Shown in pieces: positions 15,306 through 23,761 of a stretch of DNA of 64,000 bases. The notes beneath the pieces are model-generated. The model did not search any database. It was not told the origin of the DNA and saw only the letters and a list, made by a program, of their open reading frames with translations. Numbering within the stretch: position 1 is the stretch's first letter; every line of letters begins with the position of its first letter. The stretch is from a virus. The DNA is taken from the IMG/VR virus record IMGVR_UViG_3300027793_000055, positions 1 through 64,000 of that record. One strand, written 5' to 3'. Position numbers and translations under genes: made by a program.

Positions 15306-15341
15306 GCCTCTTCCGCAGATTCATCTTACCACGGAAGAGGC
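15306..15341. repeat. inverted repeat over the P3 -10 region
   Basis: Perfect 10-bp arms GCCTCTTCCG and CGGAAGAGGC with a 16-bp loop that holds the -10 hexamer. Operator-like; same placement as at P2 with a different sequence. Confidence 0.7.
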
Positions 15342-15351
15342 CGGTTGTCAA
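15323..15351 (-). promoter_or_regulatory. sigma70-type promoter P3
   Basis: Minus strand: TTGACA, 17 bp, TGG-extended TAAGAT, about 60 nt upstream of the deaminase ATG. Consensus-class promoter for the deaminase-to-exonuclease unit. Confidence 0.82.
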
Positions 15352-15366
15352 GCCACACGAACTTTT

Positions 15367-16497
15367 TCACTCACCATTTTCATCTGATTCTGATGAATCC
15401 TGTTTATCATAGAATTGTGAGGCTTCTCCTTCTCTTTTATCAAACTTAAGAATAACTTCTTCATTCAACAATTCGAATATTCGCTCACGAAACTTTGGTT
15501 CTTTCATTTTAGCTGCCCAATCAGCAGAACGGAATTTTTCACTTGAACCATCACTATGTTCAAGTGTATTCCAAGCACCAACAGTTAGGCTTGGTGATGA
15601 TTTAATCGCTTCAAATAGTGATTCATCATCAAGAACACCAACACGATCTGCCCACATAATCTGGAATTCACAAGAACGACCCTGTGTACCAAATCGCGAT
15701 TTTTCTAATCGTGCTTTTACTAGTGAACCAATACGAAACCCTTTTGAATCATTAACAAAACTATCTTTTGCTTTTGAGCCAGTTAGCCAAATACGAAGAC
15801 TATAGGCATATGCTGGTGATTTACCGCCAGGTGTAAAAAACTTTTGTGACTGAGTCAGATACTTGGCGTTTCCTTCTGCTGCTAGATTTAATTTAAGCTG
15901 ATTAAGAATGAGTAGTGTTGATTTGCTTTCGGCAATTGGAATTGTTAATTTCGAGAAACCTTTTGAAAGAATACGTGCTTTCATGGCCATAGAAGACTGT
16001 GGATTAAAATCACCCTCAACATCTGTGACTGTTGGTGTCATCGCCAAAGAATCCCAAATAAACAAAAACCGGTTTCCACCATTCTTCAAAAGTTCTTCAA
16101 TTTGTTCTAAAACAGCTTCTACTGAAATTGCCTGAATATAAAGAAGGTTTTCTAGATCACAGCCAGCATTTTGCAAAAACTGTGGATCAATAGCACTTTC
16201 ACTATCAAAATACACCGGTACAATACCCATTTTTTGGGCATTTGCAGCTACTTGTGCTGCCATATAGCTTTTACCAGTTGCTTCTTCACCAGCAATTTCA
16301 CTAATTTTACCAACAGGAATACCGGCTTTTTTACCACGGCAAATAATTGAATCTAGCCAAGTTGATCCGGTTGATATCCACTCTGTTACTTCTGTAGGAT
16401 TTTCTTCTTCTAGATCATGAGCAACATTCATACCTGCTTTTTTATTCAGCAAGGTTCTCATTTCACTAATTGATAGTTTTCCGGCCTTAAGACCCAT
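15367..16497 (-). CDS. uvsX: UvsX/RecA-like recombinase
   Basis: 376 residues. RecA core with Walker A IAGEEATGKSYMA near residue 65, VYFDSESAID with the catalytic Glu, Walker B RFLFIWDSLAM and a loop-2 region ending STLLILNQLKL. It forms filaments on single-stranded DNA and drives strand exchange for recombination-dependent replication, helped by gp32. Acidic C-terminal tail (SSESDENGE). It follows gp32 after a terminator that probably lets part of the transcripts through. Confidence 0.92.
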   Translation of the reverse strand: MGLKAGKLSISEMRTLLNKKAGMNVAHDLEEENPTEVTEWISTGSTWLDSIICRGKKAGIPVGKISEIAGEEATGKSYMAAQVAANAQKMGIVPVYFDSESAIDPQFLQNAGCDLENLLYIQAISVEAVLEQIEELLKNGGNRFLFIWDSLAMTPTVTDVEGDFNPQSSMAMKARILSKGFSKLTIPIAESKSTLLILNQLKLNLAAEGNAKYLTQSQKFFTPGGKSPAYAYSLRIWLTGSKAKDSFVNDSKGFRIGSLVKARLEKSRFGTQGRSCEFQIMWADRVGVLDDESLFEAIKSSPSLTVGAWNTLEHSDGSSEKFRSADWAAKMKEPKFRERIFELLNEEVILKFDKREGEASQFYDKQDSSESDENGE

Positions 16498-16510
16498 TTT
16501 TTACTCCTAT

Positions 16511-16547
16511 AAAAAAAGGCAGTACAATTTTACTTATACTGCCTTTT
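16511..16547 (-). terminator. rho-independent terminator
   Basis: Minus strand: AAAAGGCAGTA, 12-nt loop, TACTGCC, then seven T. Between gp32 and uvsX; probably sets a higher gp32 level, as in T4. Confidence 0.85.
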
Positions 16548-16569
16548 AGTTCGTTAAGTTGTTATAACA

Positions 16570-17313
16570 TCAATCTCGTAGAGATTTAAGGGCTGCATCG
16601 ACACTTGATGGTTCATCGAATTTTGTTACACCATCACTGTCATCAGCTTCTGCTGATTCTGCTCCGCTAAGGAACTGTTCAAGCAGAACTTTAATTTCTT
16701 CTACAGTACGACGCTTGTGTAGCTTATCAAAATCTGGAATACGGTCTAGAATATCTTTACAAGAGTCTGGATCCATATCTTTACACATCGGACTTGAACG
16801 ACGCTTCAAAGTAAGTTTTGTTTCTGGAAACTTCTTGCCAGATTTCTTACCATATTCTAGATCAATATCTACGCCTTCTTCAAGATCTGTTACATCGCCG
16901 TATTCTGGGTTTAGCACAGTTTCGATAAGGAACTGATAGGTTGACTTGCTATATCCCCAAATTTTGGGTCCATCCTTTTCATCACCACGAACTAGGATTG
17001 GTGAGAAGAAACGTTGCTTCTTGACCATTTTTGAAGCTTGTTCACGGCTTTCCTCATCTTTATCGTTATAGAGCTTTTGCACAAAATCACAAATTGGGCA
17101 AGGATCGCCAAAGTTTCCCTTTGGACATAGGATACTTTCCTTACCAAATCCATAATGGAAGAAGAAAGATTTAAACGGATCACCATCACCGGTTGGAAGA
17201 ATTCGGATTGTTTGAACACCTTCTTGTGGGGACCAGAATTTAGCATTTTGCTGTTTGCCACCACCTTTTAGGGCATCTAGTTTATTACGCATTTTTGAAA
17301 TATCAATAGCCAT
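16570..17313 (-). CDS. gp32: single-stranded DNA-binding protein (T4 gp32-like)
   Basis: 247 residues. The zinc site H-x9-C-x8-C-x2-C near residues 53-75 (ILCPKGNFGDPCPIC) is the gp32 hallmark. Basic N-terminus (cooperativity domain) and acidic C-terminus (AESAEADDSDG) match the T4 layout; it is shorter than T4 gp32 (301). It coats single-stranded DNA and organises UvsX, helicase and polymerase. The 5' leader has a CGGTC/GACCG hairpin and a second small hairpin before the ribosome binding site, where T4 gp32 has its autogenous operator. Confidence 0.9.
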   Translation of the reverse strand: MAIDISKMRNKLDALKGGGKQQNAKFWSPQEGVQTIRILPTGDGDPFKSFFFHYGFGKESILCPKGNFGDPCPICDFVQKLYNDKDEESREQASKMVKKQRFFSPILVRGDEKDGPKIWGYSKSTYQFLIETVLNPEYGDVTDLEEGVDIDLEYGKKSGKKFPETKLTLKRRSSPMCKDMDPDSCKDILDRIPDFDKLHKRRTVEEIKVLLEQFLSGAESAEADDSDGVTKFDEPSSVDAALKSLRD

Positions 17314-17379
17314 TTTGTTTTCTCCGTTACAGCCTCAATTGGCCGAGTTAATACACGGTCTACAGTCGACCGCACCAGC

Positions 17380-17408
17380 ATTCTAGCACAGATCACTACT
17401 TGTGTCAA
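17380..17408 (-). promoter_or_regulatory. sigma70-type promoter P4 (gp32)
   Basis: Minus strand: TTGACA, 17 bp, TGC-extended TAGAAT. The -35 hexamer overlaps the stop codon of the FtsZ-like gene. Drives gp32 and downstream genes. Confidence 0.82.
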
Positions 17409-18247
17409 GTATCGGTATTTACATTTTGTATAAAATGTGTATTAGCTTCAACGTATACGTAATTTTCTTTCCACTCATTTGCGTATACACCAAAGCCGCC
17501 ATCTAAATCATCGGCCAATTTCTCTCTTACTTGATTTTTAATTTTAGTAAGAAGTTTGCCATCTTTTTCTAGAACAGCTTTGCTTATTGAAAAATAATAA
17601 AATTTATTTGTTGTGTTTGTTAGATTGTAAAATAGTGTCTCTTTGCCAGAAGCCGGATCTGACAGACCAATTGTGCTGATCCTAGTTATAGCAGACTCTT
17701 CCTGATCTGTCAAGATCACCGGTTCTGAATTTTTACAGACATTAATCATATGCATTGTCGATGCAATCAGTGAATTAATTTTTTTATGATACATCGAAAT
17801 TGGCGTATCTCCAATTATATTTTCCATCAATACATTATCTACAACATATAGACGGTTAAATAATCCAGAACGTGCATACTCCTGAAAAACATTGAATGTT
17901 ATTTTTTCTTGCAGAAACTTTTTTTGTGAGAGCAAACTAAGATCTGGTCTTATATAAAGCACAGTTATTTGACATTTTTTTAACTGTTCTAAAATAGAAA
18001 GTGATGCACCGGTAATATCACCACCACCAACCATTATAAAAAGCAATTCATCTTCTATAGAAGTAAAAAATGACTTAAGATTTGGGCATTTTTCTTCATA
18101 TATCTCTGGTGATTTATATTTAGGCAATTGCCAGTTTTTATCACTCTTTTCTAGATCTGTACCTATTTTATAAATATCATATTGTGGATATTGCTGAAAC
18201 TCTTCAGCTATTCTTATGCCACCATTTCCCAATCCGAGTACGAACAT
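17405..18247 (-). CDS. FtsZ/tubulin-like protein
   Basis: 280 residues. The order of elements follows FtsZ: GLGNGGIRIAEEF at residues 5-17 (nucleotide loop 1), FIMVGGGDITGASLSI at 70-85 in place of GGGTGTGA, and QITVLYIRP at 93-101 (FtsZ: LTVAVVTRP). Next come a helix, LYVVDNVLM at 133-141 (FtsZ: IVIPNDRLL) and a C-terminal sandwich domain. The phosphate loop is altered (DIT for TGT) and the catalytic T7 loop is not obvious, so GTPase activity is uncertain. Jumbo phages use the tubulin PhuZ to position DNA; this protein is shorter and more FtsZ-like. It could polymerise or interfere with host division. It lies between gp32 and DNA polymerase. Confidence 0.72.
   Translation of the reverse strand: MFVLGLGNGGIRIAEEFQQYPQYDIYKIGTDLEKSDKNWQLPKYKSPEIYEEKCPNLKSFFTSIEDELLFIMVGGGDITGASLSILEQLKKCQITVLYIRPDLSLLSQKKFLQEKITFNVFQEYARSGLFNRLYVVDNVLMENIIGDTPISMYHKKINSLIASTMHMINVCKNSEPVILTDQEESAITRISTIGLSDPASGKETLFYNLTNTTNKFYYFSISKAVLEKDGKLLTKIKNQVREKLADDLDGGFGVYANEWKENYVYVEANTHFIQNVNTDT
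17685..17713 (-). promoter_or_regulatory. possible intragenic sigma70 promoter
   Basis: TTGACA, 17 bp, TGC-extended TATAAC inside the FtsZ-like gene, about 380 nt upstream of gp32. It could add gp32 transcription; chance cannot be excluded. Confidence 0.45.
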
Positions 18248-18258
18248 TTATAAATCCT

Positions 18259-19431
18259 TTAGCTAATCTTGAGCATGCTTCCGAAATCTTGTCCGCGAGA
18301 TAAGTTAACAGGGAAAACAGCAAGATCGTTGCTAGCAAATATGCTATATATATCTCTAATGACTTCTGATTCATCATTGGTAACATCCAAAAATACGGCA
18401 TCATGAATGATAAAGCTAACAAAACTTTTCCTTTTATCTAAATATGCATCAATTTTTAAAACTTGTCTTAAAACAAGATCTGCAGTTGTAGATTGTACTA
18501 AATAATTTAATGCGTGAAAAGGATCTGCTTCTATTTTTCTACCATATGGATTCTGGATATACTTTCCATCATAGTATTTATCCAGCACCGATTTGATATC
18601 AAAAAGTTCTGAGAATCTATCATATTCCGGTTTTCTAGAACCATAGAGCCAAGCAAATAATCCCTTCTTTGCTTCATCTCTTGTGATATTTAGTTTTTTA
18701 GAATTCCATTCATGAATGTCTTCTTTTGGCTGATCTTTACCGCTCAGAGCTAGAAGAGTTCTTGCTTCTGCAGCATTATAATCTAATTCAATAAAATGAT
18801 CATTTGTTGGTTTGACAATTGATCTATAGTCACTATTCATGGTTAAAATAGGAAAACTATTTGGTTGTGTTGTTAATCTACCAGTTTTAGTACCAAACTG
18901 ATTGTAACTAATACTCTTAGTATGATCTTTGATCGATCTAATAAATTCTTTTTTCTTTAAGATCTTATTTGTATTTAATTTTAGATCTAAATTAAGATCT
19001 CTAGATCTGATTTTAGCGATCAGTTTTTCGAGTGTTAAGTAGAAAAAATAGTTTTCTGGTTTTTTATAGTTTTCAAAAACGGTGTCGACGATCTGTGACT
19101 TAATTTCGCAATATTCTAGTAAAAAATGTTCCGGAACTAAATCAAAAAAACAGTTATCGTTTAAATCGATTTTTGATTCAACAAATGACCGATAAAAGGC
19201 ATCAAGTTTTTTATTCTGTATCGTTAGTTTATTCTTAAGATGCTCTGGACAGATCTGTTCAATCGATTTGCCCTCTGCCCATAAATGTCCAAATAAAACA
19301 TTTCCGTCATCAAAGGACGGATTATATTTCCAAGTTTTGTCTAAGTTTGTTGGAAATCTATTGTAATAGATTTTACCATTGGTATAAATTCCTTTACACC
19401 AATCTTTGTCATCTAAAGTGATAAAAGACAT
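18259..19431 (-). CDS. DNA polymerase, family A catalytic core
   Basis: 390 residues. Family A palm and fingers: TKTGRLTTQ at 181-189, motif A FIELDYNAAEAR with Asp217, motif B RDEAKKGLFAWLYG at 251-264, QSTTAD at 313-318 and motif C IIHDAVFLDV with Asp344. No DEDD 3'-5' exonuclease or 5' nuclease domain is present, so proofreading must come from another protein or be absent. Motif C has HDA rather than the usual HDE. T4 itself uses a family B polymerase (gp43), so this replacement is notable. It is preceded by promoter P5 inside the upstream gene. Confidence 0.85.
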   Translation of the reverse strand: MSFITLDDKDWCKGIYTNGKIYYNRFPTNLDKTWKYNPSFDDGNVLFGHLWAEGKSIEQICPEHLKNKLTIQNKKLDAFYRSFVESKIDLNDNCFFDLVPEHFLLEYCEIKSQIVDTVFENYKKPENYFFYLTLEKLIAKIRSRDLNLDLKLNTNKILKKKEFIRSIKDHTKSISYNQFGTKTGRLTTQPNSFPILTMNSDYRSIVKPTNDHFIELDYNAAEARTLLALSGKDQPKEDIHEWNSKKLNITRDEAKKGLFAWLYGSRKPEYDRFSELFDIKSVLDKYYDGKYIQNPYGRKIEADPFHALNYLVQSTTADLVLRQVLKIDAYLDKRKSFVSFIIHDAVFLDVTNDESEVIRDIYSIFASNDLAVFPVNLSRGQDFGSMLKIS

Positions 19432-19432
19432 T

Positions 19433-20662
19433 CTAGATCCAATTTAAATTAAAATTTCTATTTTTTTTGCTAGCGGCCGATGGACGGCTAGTGATCGGTC
19501 TAATATACCTTAGTGCAGCATCCGTGTCAAGCCTTTCCTTGAGCATAATAAACGTTTTTTCTATATTACGGAAAGTGCTTTGATCCCAATTTAAATTATT
19601 TTCTCTTCCCTTGAGAAAAACATATGTTGATAAAATTACTCGATCAAATTCTTTATTATCAATCAATTCATTTAAGTCTAAGAATAATATATTAATTGGC
19701 GTATGTTTAATGACAGTTATATCACCACAAATATTAAATTCAGGCTTATTTTTATTGCTATTTGAAGAAACATATGTATTATAAAACTGAACCATATATG
19801 TTTTCAATAGGACTAGATCGTAGCTATCAGCTGTTATAAAGTTGGTTTTATAAAAAGAGTCTTGATTTATATTATATTTTTGCATATATGGCATCATAGC
19901 CGGTGAATCAATATCTGCCCACAGTCTCCACGGAATTTGTTTATCTACAAAAAACCCAAATTTAGTAGCTGTTTTTTTAAAAATTGCGAAGTTTGGATCT
20001 TGTAAAAAAGTGTTATATTTTTTTTCATCATCGCCCGGATCTGAACTGTTAACATCGAAGCACAAACCGGTTATAAGTGGATCCGCCAGTCTGGAAACTA
20101 TAAAACTAGAATACAGAAATGGCACAAATGGCATTAATCCATCTAGAAATGCCAAGAACTGTTTTGTAAATTGATTAAAATCGGTTATAATAATATTATT
20201 TTTAGTTATATCATCAGCAAATTGTTTATAAATTTCATTTAGATAATAAAAATATAATCTACCACTGTTAACGTCATTGTTTTTGATTTTAATATCTTGA
20301 AAAACTCCACCAGCTTTTAACTTATTAATTTTTTTTAAATAATCCCAATAAGAAATTAATTCTTTATAGGCATCGTGCACAAAATTATGTAATACTATTT
20401 GTTTTGGTCCAAGAGAAACTATTTTTGTTTGTGATTCACTTATTATAACCGGTATATTATTTAAGTCTACACGGCCATAATGTTGCTTTTCATATAATAT
20501 GTTGATTGGTTTATTTTCTGTTACTAATGGTTGTGCAAAAGCTTTAATTTCATAAAGCTTTTCCTGATAAAAAGCACTAAGTGCGGTTGAAGAATTATTA
20601 CCGGTTGGATTAGAAGTCGTTACCAGAAAATTATCTTTTTTGTTGATATCAATTTTTTTCAT
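19433..20662 (-). CDS. hypothetical protein, baseplate-linked
   Basis: 409 residues, Asn/Lys/Tyr-rich, with a Ser/Asn-rich start and an RPSAASKKNRN tail. No motif recognised. ATGA overlap with the large hub-like gene suggests a shared role in the baseplate or tail. The last 60 codons contain promoter P5 for the polymerase gene. Confidence 0.65.
   Translation of the reverse strand: MKKIDINKKDNFLVTTSNPTGNNSSTALSAFYQEKLYEIKAFAQPLVTENKPINILYEKQHYGRVDLNNIPVIISESQTKIVSLGPKQIVLHNFVHDAYKELISYWDYLKKINKLKAGGVFQDIKIKNNDVNSGRLYFYYLNEIYKQFADDITKNNIIITDFNQFTKQFLAFLDGLMPFVPFLYSSFIVSRLADPLITGLCFDVNSSDPGDDEKKYNTFLQDPNFAIFKKTATKFGFFVDKQIPWRLWADIDSPAMMPYMQKYNINQDSFYKTNFITADSYDLVLLKTYMVQFYNTYVSSNSNKNKPEFNICGDITVIKHTPINILFLDLNELIDNKEFDRVILSTYVFLKGRENNLNWDQSTFRNIEKTFIMLKERLDTDAALRYIRPITSRPSAASKKNRNFNLNWI
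19502..19530 (-). promoter_or_regulatory. sigma70-type promoter P5 (polymerase)
   Basis: Minus strand: TTGACA, 17 bp, TATATT, located within the 3' coding end of the 409-residue gene, 70 nt upstream of the polymerase start. It separates the early polymerase from the late tail genes. Confidence 0.75.
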
Positions 20663-23418
20663 CGCACTATACCCAAGCTTGTTTGAGTGTTAGCAGGTAC
20701 CGGTGCTAACTCTAACTCTCCATCATTGATTGTACCATCTGCAAATGCTGACCATACGCCGCGTAATTCTGTTTTAAATGAACCGATTTCAATTGAGTTA
20801 TTGATCTCAGTTATTAAATAATAACCGCCTAAACCAATTTCTTTTAGTAGTTTACTTGTTTCATATTTCTGACTACCTACATTTGTCATCGATGAACCAC
20901 CATTATATGGTAAAAGAAACATATATGTACCAACCTGAATACTAGTATTGCCAAATAGCTCAAGACTTACGTTATATTTTTCGCGAATTATCTTAGATAC
21001 ACCTTTGCCTTCGGAAGATGCGGCTAATATGTTATCTGCTCTCCTATTTGGATTATCAACTCTAGAAAATTTAAGATTAGTTATTGTACTCTTGCTTTCT
21101 CCAGGATAGAAATGTAATATACCATTTTTCTTATCTTCTTCATAATCACCAATTCTTTCATATGGTGAATCGTTAATACAATAAAAAACTAAATAATCTC
21201 TTGGTTTTGCAAAACGTGGCGACTCTTCTGGTAATTGATCTAATTCTGCATCTTCACCTTTTGTTTTTAAAGTCTTTAGGGCATCTAGAGATAATCTAAA
21301 ACCACCGCCTGCTAGTTTGAATTTTTTATATTTATATCCTTTTTCCCATTCATAGCCATTAATATTTTTTAAAAAAGCTCTTTCGTTATGTTCACTAGTT
21401 ATAGAAGTAAACAAATCAGATCTTATTTTTGCTTTTTGTTTTGGTACACCCAAATAAACCTGGTTATTAAGTGAAGCCATAACAAGATCATTTAAGATAA
21501 GTGAAATAAAATCATTTATTGTCATATTTTCAATATTTTTATTGACAATGTGTTCATTAAACCATCTCTGAAATTCTTTGAGAGATATTGGAATATCGCC
21601 GATGTTTATTGATTTTGTTTTTCCGTTGTATATTCTTACATATTTTTGACCGGTACCGGTATCTGATTCTGTTTTTTCTGTTAATCGATATGTTTGTCCA
21701 CTATCTTCTAGAGAGCCATAATCAATAATAGACATAGGACCAAGTAATATTCTTAGTTTTTTGTTAATAAAGTTAGGATTATTATTGTTTTCATTTAATA
21801 TTGCTTCTATAGCTGTATCAATAAGCGAACTTAGATAAAAAAATGCAAATCCATTTCTATTCTTTTTATCAACTTGACCGTCTCTGATAAAATCATCGGT
21901 TTCTATTAAATTAAATAAATTATCTGATTGTTTGAAGATTTCACTTTCTTGCTCTTCATCTGTTCCAATATTAACTAATTGATCTATATCGCTTTTAAAG
22001 CGAGAACTATCACCTAAAACAGATGTTGCTTCTTTTGCAGCATCTGTTATTGCAAAATTATTTACGGTACCAGTAGAGCCGGCTTTTTGTATTGCTTGTT
22101 TTTCTTTTTGAGAAGATATAAAATCTTGTATATCTTTCTCGTTTCCAGAATTATACAATTCTCTGGATGGTCTTAACTTCGAAAGAATGTCGATAAATTC
22201 TTTTTTATATGTAAATAAATGTAATTGCTTTTTTTGTGCAAGTCTTGTTATAAAATAGCTATATTTTAATTTTCTAGATGATGATATAAGTGTCTGTAAT
22301 TTTTCTTCTAATTTTTTAATCTGTTCAGAATTGGCTTGAAGACCATCTTTGGCAGTTGTATCGATACCAAAAAACTTAGTTACTCCCCACTGATCTTGCT
22401 GTTGTTTTTGATCTTCAATCTGTAATCGTTCGGTTTGTTGATTAAGGTTCCGTATTTCTTGTCTAATTGTTTTAATTACAATTTCATAATTTGTACCAAG
22501 TGTTAGTACATTGGCATTCTGAATATCTGATATTGTATTATCTGCTCTACCGATGAAATCGATTTGAAGTTGTACGCCGCCGGTATCTTCAAAATCAATT
22601 GTGTGGCTGACAAAGTTTAAATATAGAACTTCTTTTTGGTTCTTTAATGCTTTCAAGAATTTTTCTGTATCTTCTCTTGGATTATTATCTTTAATACTTT
22701 GTAATCCTTCTTCGCTAATACTCCAGCCAACTATGGCTTTAATAACATAATCTTCTGGATTATATGTACCGGTACCTTGATTTGTTTGCTGACGCCAATC
22801 CTTTTTTTGATATAACAAATCTTGAATTGAAGCAGCTAAAATTTCATTACCAAACATAACAGAATTTCTTTCTCTAAAGAATTCCTGAATATTTTGCATA
22901 TAGATATTCATAGATACTTTAAACGTTGGTGTAGCGGCTTCATTTTTTGGGTTTTGTTTCCAGTTAAATGAGGTAATACCTGCACCGGTGCCTCTACCTT
23001 CGCTTGACTTAAAAATATCATCTATACCAATCTGTTTGGTATCGAATGGTAATTCTAGAACAATCTCTTTGCCATCTGACGGATTTCGAAATACTTTAAA
23101 TATTCTGACTAATGGTACTAGACTAGATAATTCAAAAGTTGTCAGTCTCAACAGAATATCATTATCTTCAATATCTGTTTTAAGGATGTTCATAAAAGTA
23201 GTTGGCCGGTTTGTATCAATAAGGCAGATATTCGGTAATTTTGAACTAGTATTACCCAAAGCATTAGTTTTTAAAGATGCAATATCTTCTGAATTTTGTG
23301 CAAGATTGGTATTTTCTATACCAATCTCACTTCTATTGTGAGTTAGTTCAAATATATTATGTAATAATATACCTTGCTCATCAAGAACTATCGGTTCTAA
23401 GCTACCAGATTCAGCCAT
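20659..23418 (-). CDS. large baseplate/tail hub-like protein
   Basis: 919 residues from the ATG at 23418 (AGGTG 7 nt upstream). The N-terminal third has beta-rich segments. The middle (about 320-420) is a coiled coil (LNQQTERLQIEDQKQQQ). The C-terminus reads like a tail-hub end domain: SLELFGNTSIQVGTYMFL, then GGYYLITEINNS and GSFKTELRGVWSAF. In T4 the gp27/gp5 hub fills this role. The call rests on the C-terminal pattern and on the position between tape measure/gp53 and the replication genes. Confidence 0.6.
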   Translation of the reverse strand: MAESGSLEPIVLDEQGILLHNIFELTHNRSEIGIENTNLAQNSEDIASLKTNALGNTSSKLPNICLIDTNRPTTFMNILKTDIEDNDILLRLTTFELSSLVPLVRIFKVFRNPSDGKEIVLELPFDTKQIGIDDIFKSSEGRGTGAGITSFNWKQNPKNEAATPTFKVSMNIYMQNIQEFFRERNSVMFGNEILAASIQDLLYQKKDWRQQTNQGTGTYNPEDYVIKAIVGWSISEEGLQSIKDNNPREDTEKFLKALKNQKEVLYLNFVSHTIDFEDTGGVQLQIDFIGRADNTISDIQNANVLTLGTNYEIVIKTIRQEIRNLNQQTERLQIEDQKQQQDQWGVTKFFGIDTTAKDGLQANSEQIKKLEEKLQTLISSSRKLKYSYFITRLAQKKQLHLFTYKKEFIDILSKLRPSRELYNSGNEKDIQDFISSQKEKQAIQKAGSTGTVNNFAITDAAKEATSVLGDSSRFKSDIDQLVNIGTDEEQESEIFKQSDNLFNLIETDDFIRDGQVDKKNRNGFAFFYLSSLIDTAIEAILNENNNNPNFINKKLRILLGPMSIIDYGSLEDSGQTYRLTEKTESDTGTGQKYVRIYNGKTKSINIGDIPISLKEFQRWFNEHIVNKNIENMTINDFISLILNDLVMASLNNQVYLGVPKQKAKIRSDLFTSITSEHNERAFLKNINGYEWEKGYKYKKFKLAGGGFRLSLDALKTLKTKGEDAELDQLPEESPRFAKPRDYLVFYCINDSPYERIGDYEEDKKNGILHFYPGESKSTITNLKFSRVDNPNRRADNILAASSEGKGVSKIIREKYNVSLELFGNTSIQVGTYMFLLPYNGGSSMTNVGSQKYETSKLLKEIGLGGYYLITEINNSIEIGSFKTELRGVWSAFADGTINDGELELAPVPANTQTSLGIVR

Positions 23419-23419
23419 A

Positions 23420-23761
23420 TCAAACACCTATTATTTGTAAAATCTTATCTAAAGGTTTTGGTATAAAAACCTGATCGCCTATTCTAAAATGAGCTTCTGT
23501 TGGTTTTTTATTAAACCAAGCTATTATCCACCATAATTGACTATCATTATAATGTTCATATGATAATTTAAATAATCTATCGCCGGCTTTCCAGGTATGT
23601 GATACAAATTGTATATTTGAGAATGTTTCTATATCATTCGTACCAAAAACCGGTGTTGTATACTGATTAATATAGGAAACATCTCTAGCATCAAAATGTT
23701 CTCTAAACATTTCAAGATTATTTTTAAATTTCTCTCTATTCCTGTATCTTGAGTATGTCAT
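23420..23761 (-). CDS. baseplate wedge protein gp53-like (LysM-like)
   Basis: 113 residues. SHTWKAGDRLFKLSYEHYND and WWIIAWFNKKPTEAHFRIGD followed by VFIP form the LysM-like unit seen in T4 gp53 and tail protein X: W.V..GD.L..ia...Y.d...WW.Ia..N....p..l..G..l.IP. It would join wedges around the hub. ATGA overlap upstream and TGATATG junction downstream. Confidence 0.75.
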   Translation of the reverse strand: MTYSRYRNREKFKNNLEMFREHFDARDVSYINQYTTPVFGTNDIETFSNIQFVSHTWKAGDRLFKLSYEHYNDSQLWWIIAWFNKKPTEAHFRIGDQVFIPKPLDKILQIIGV

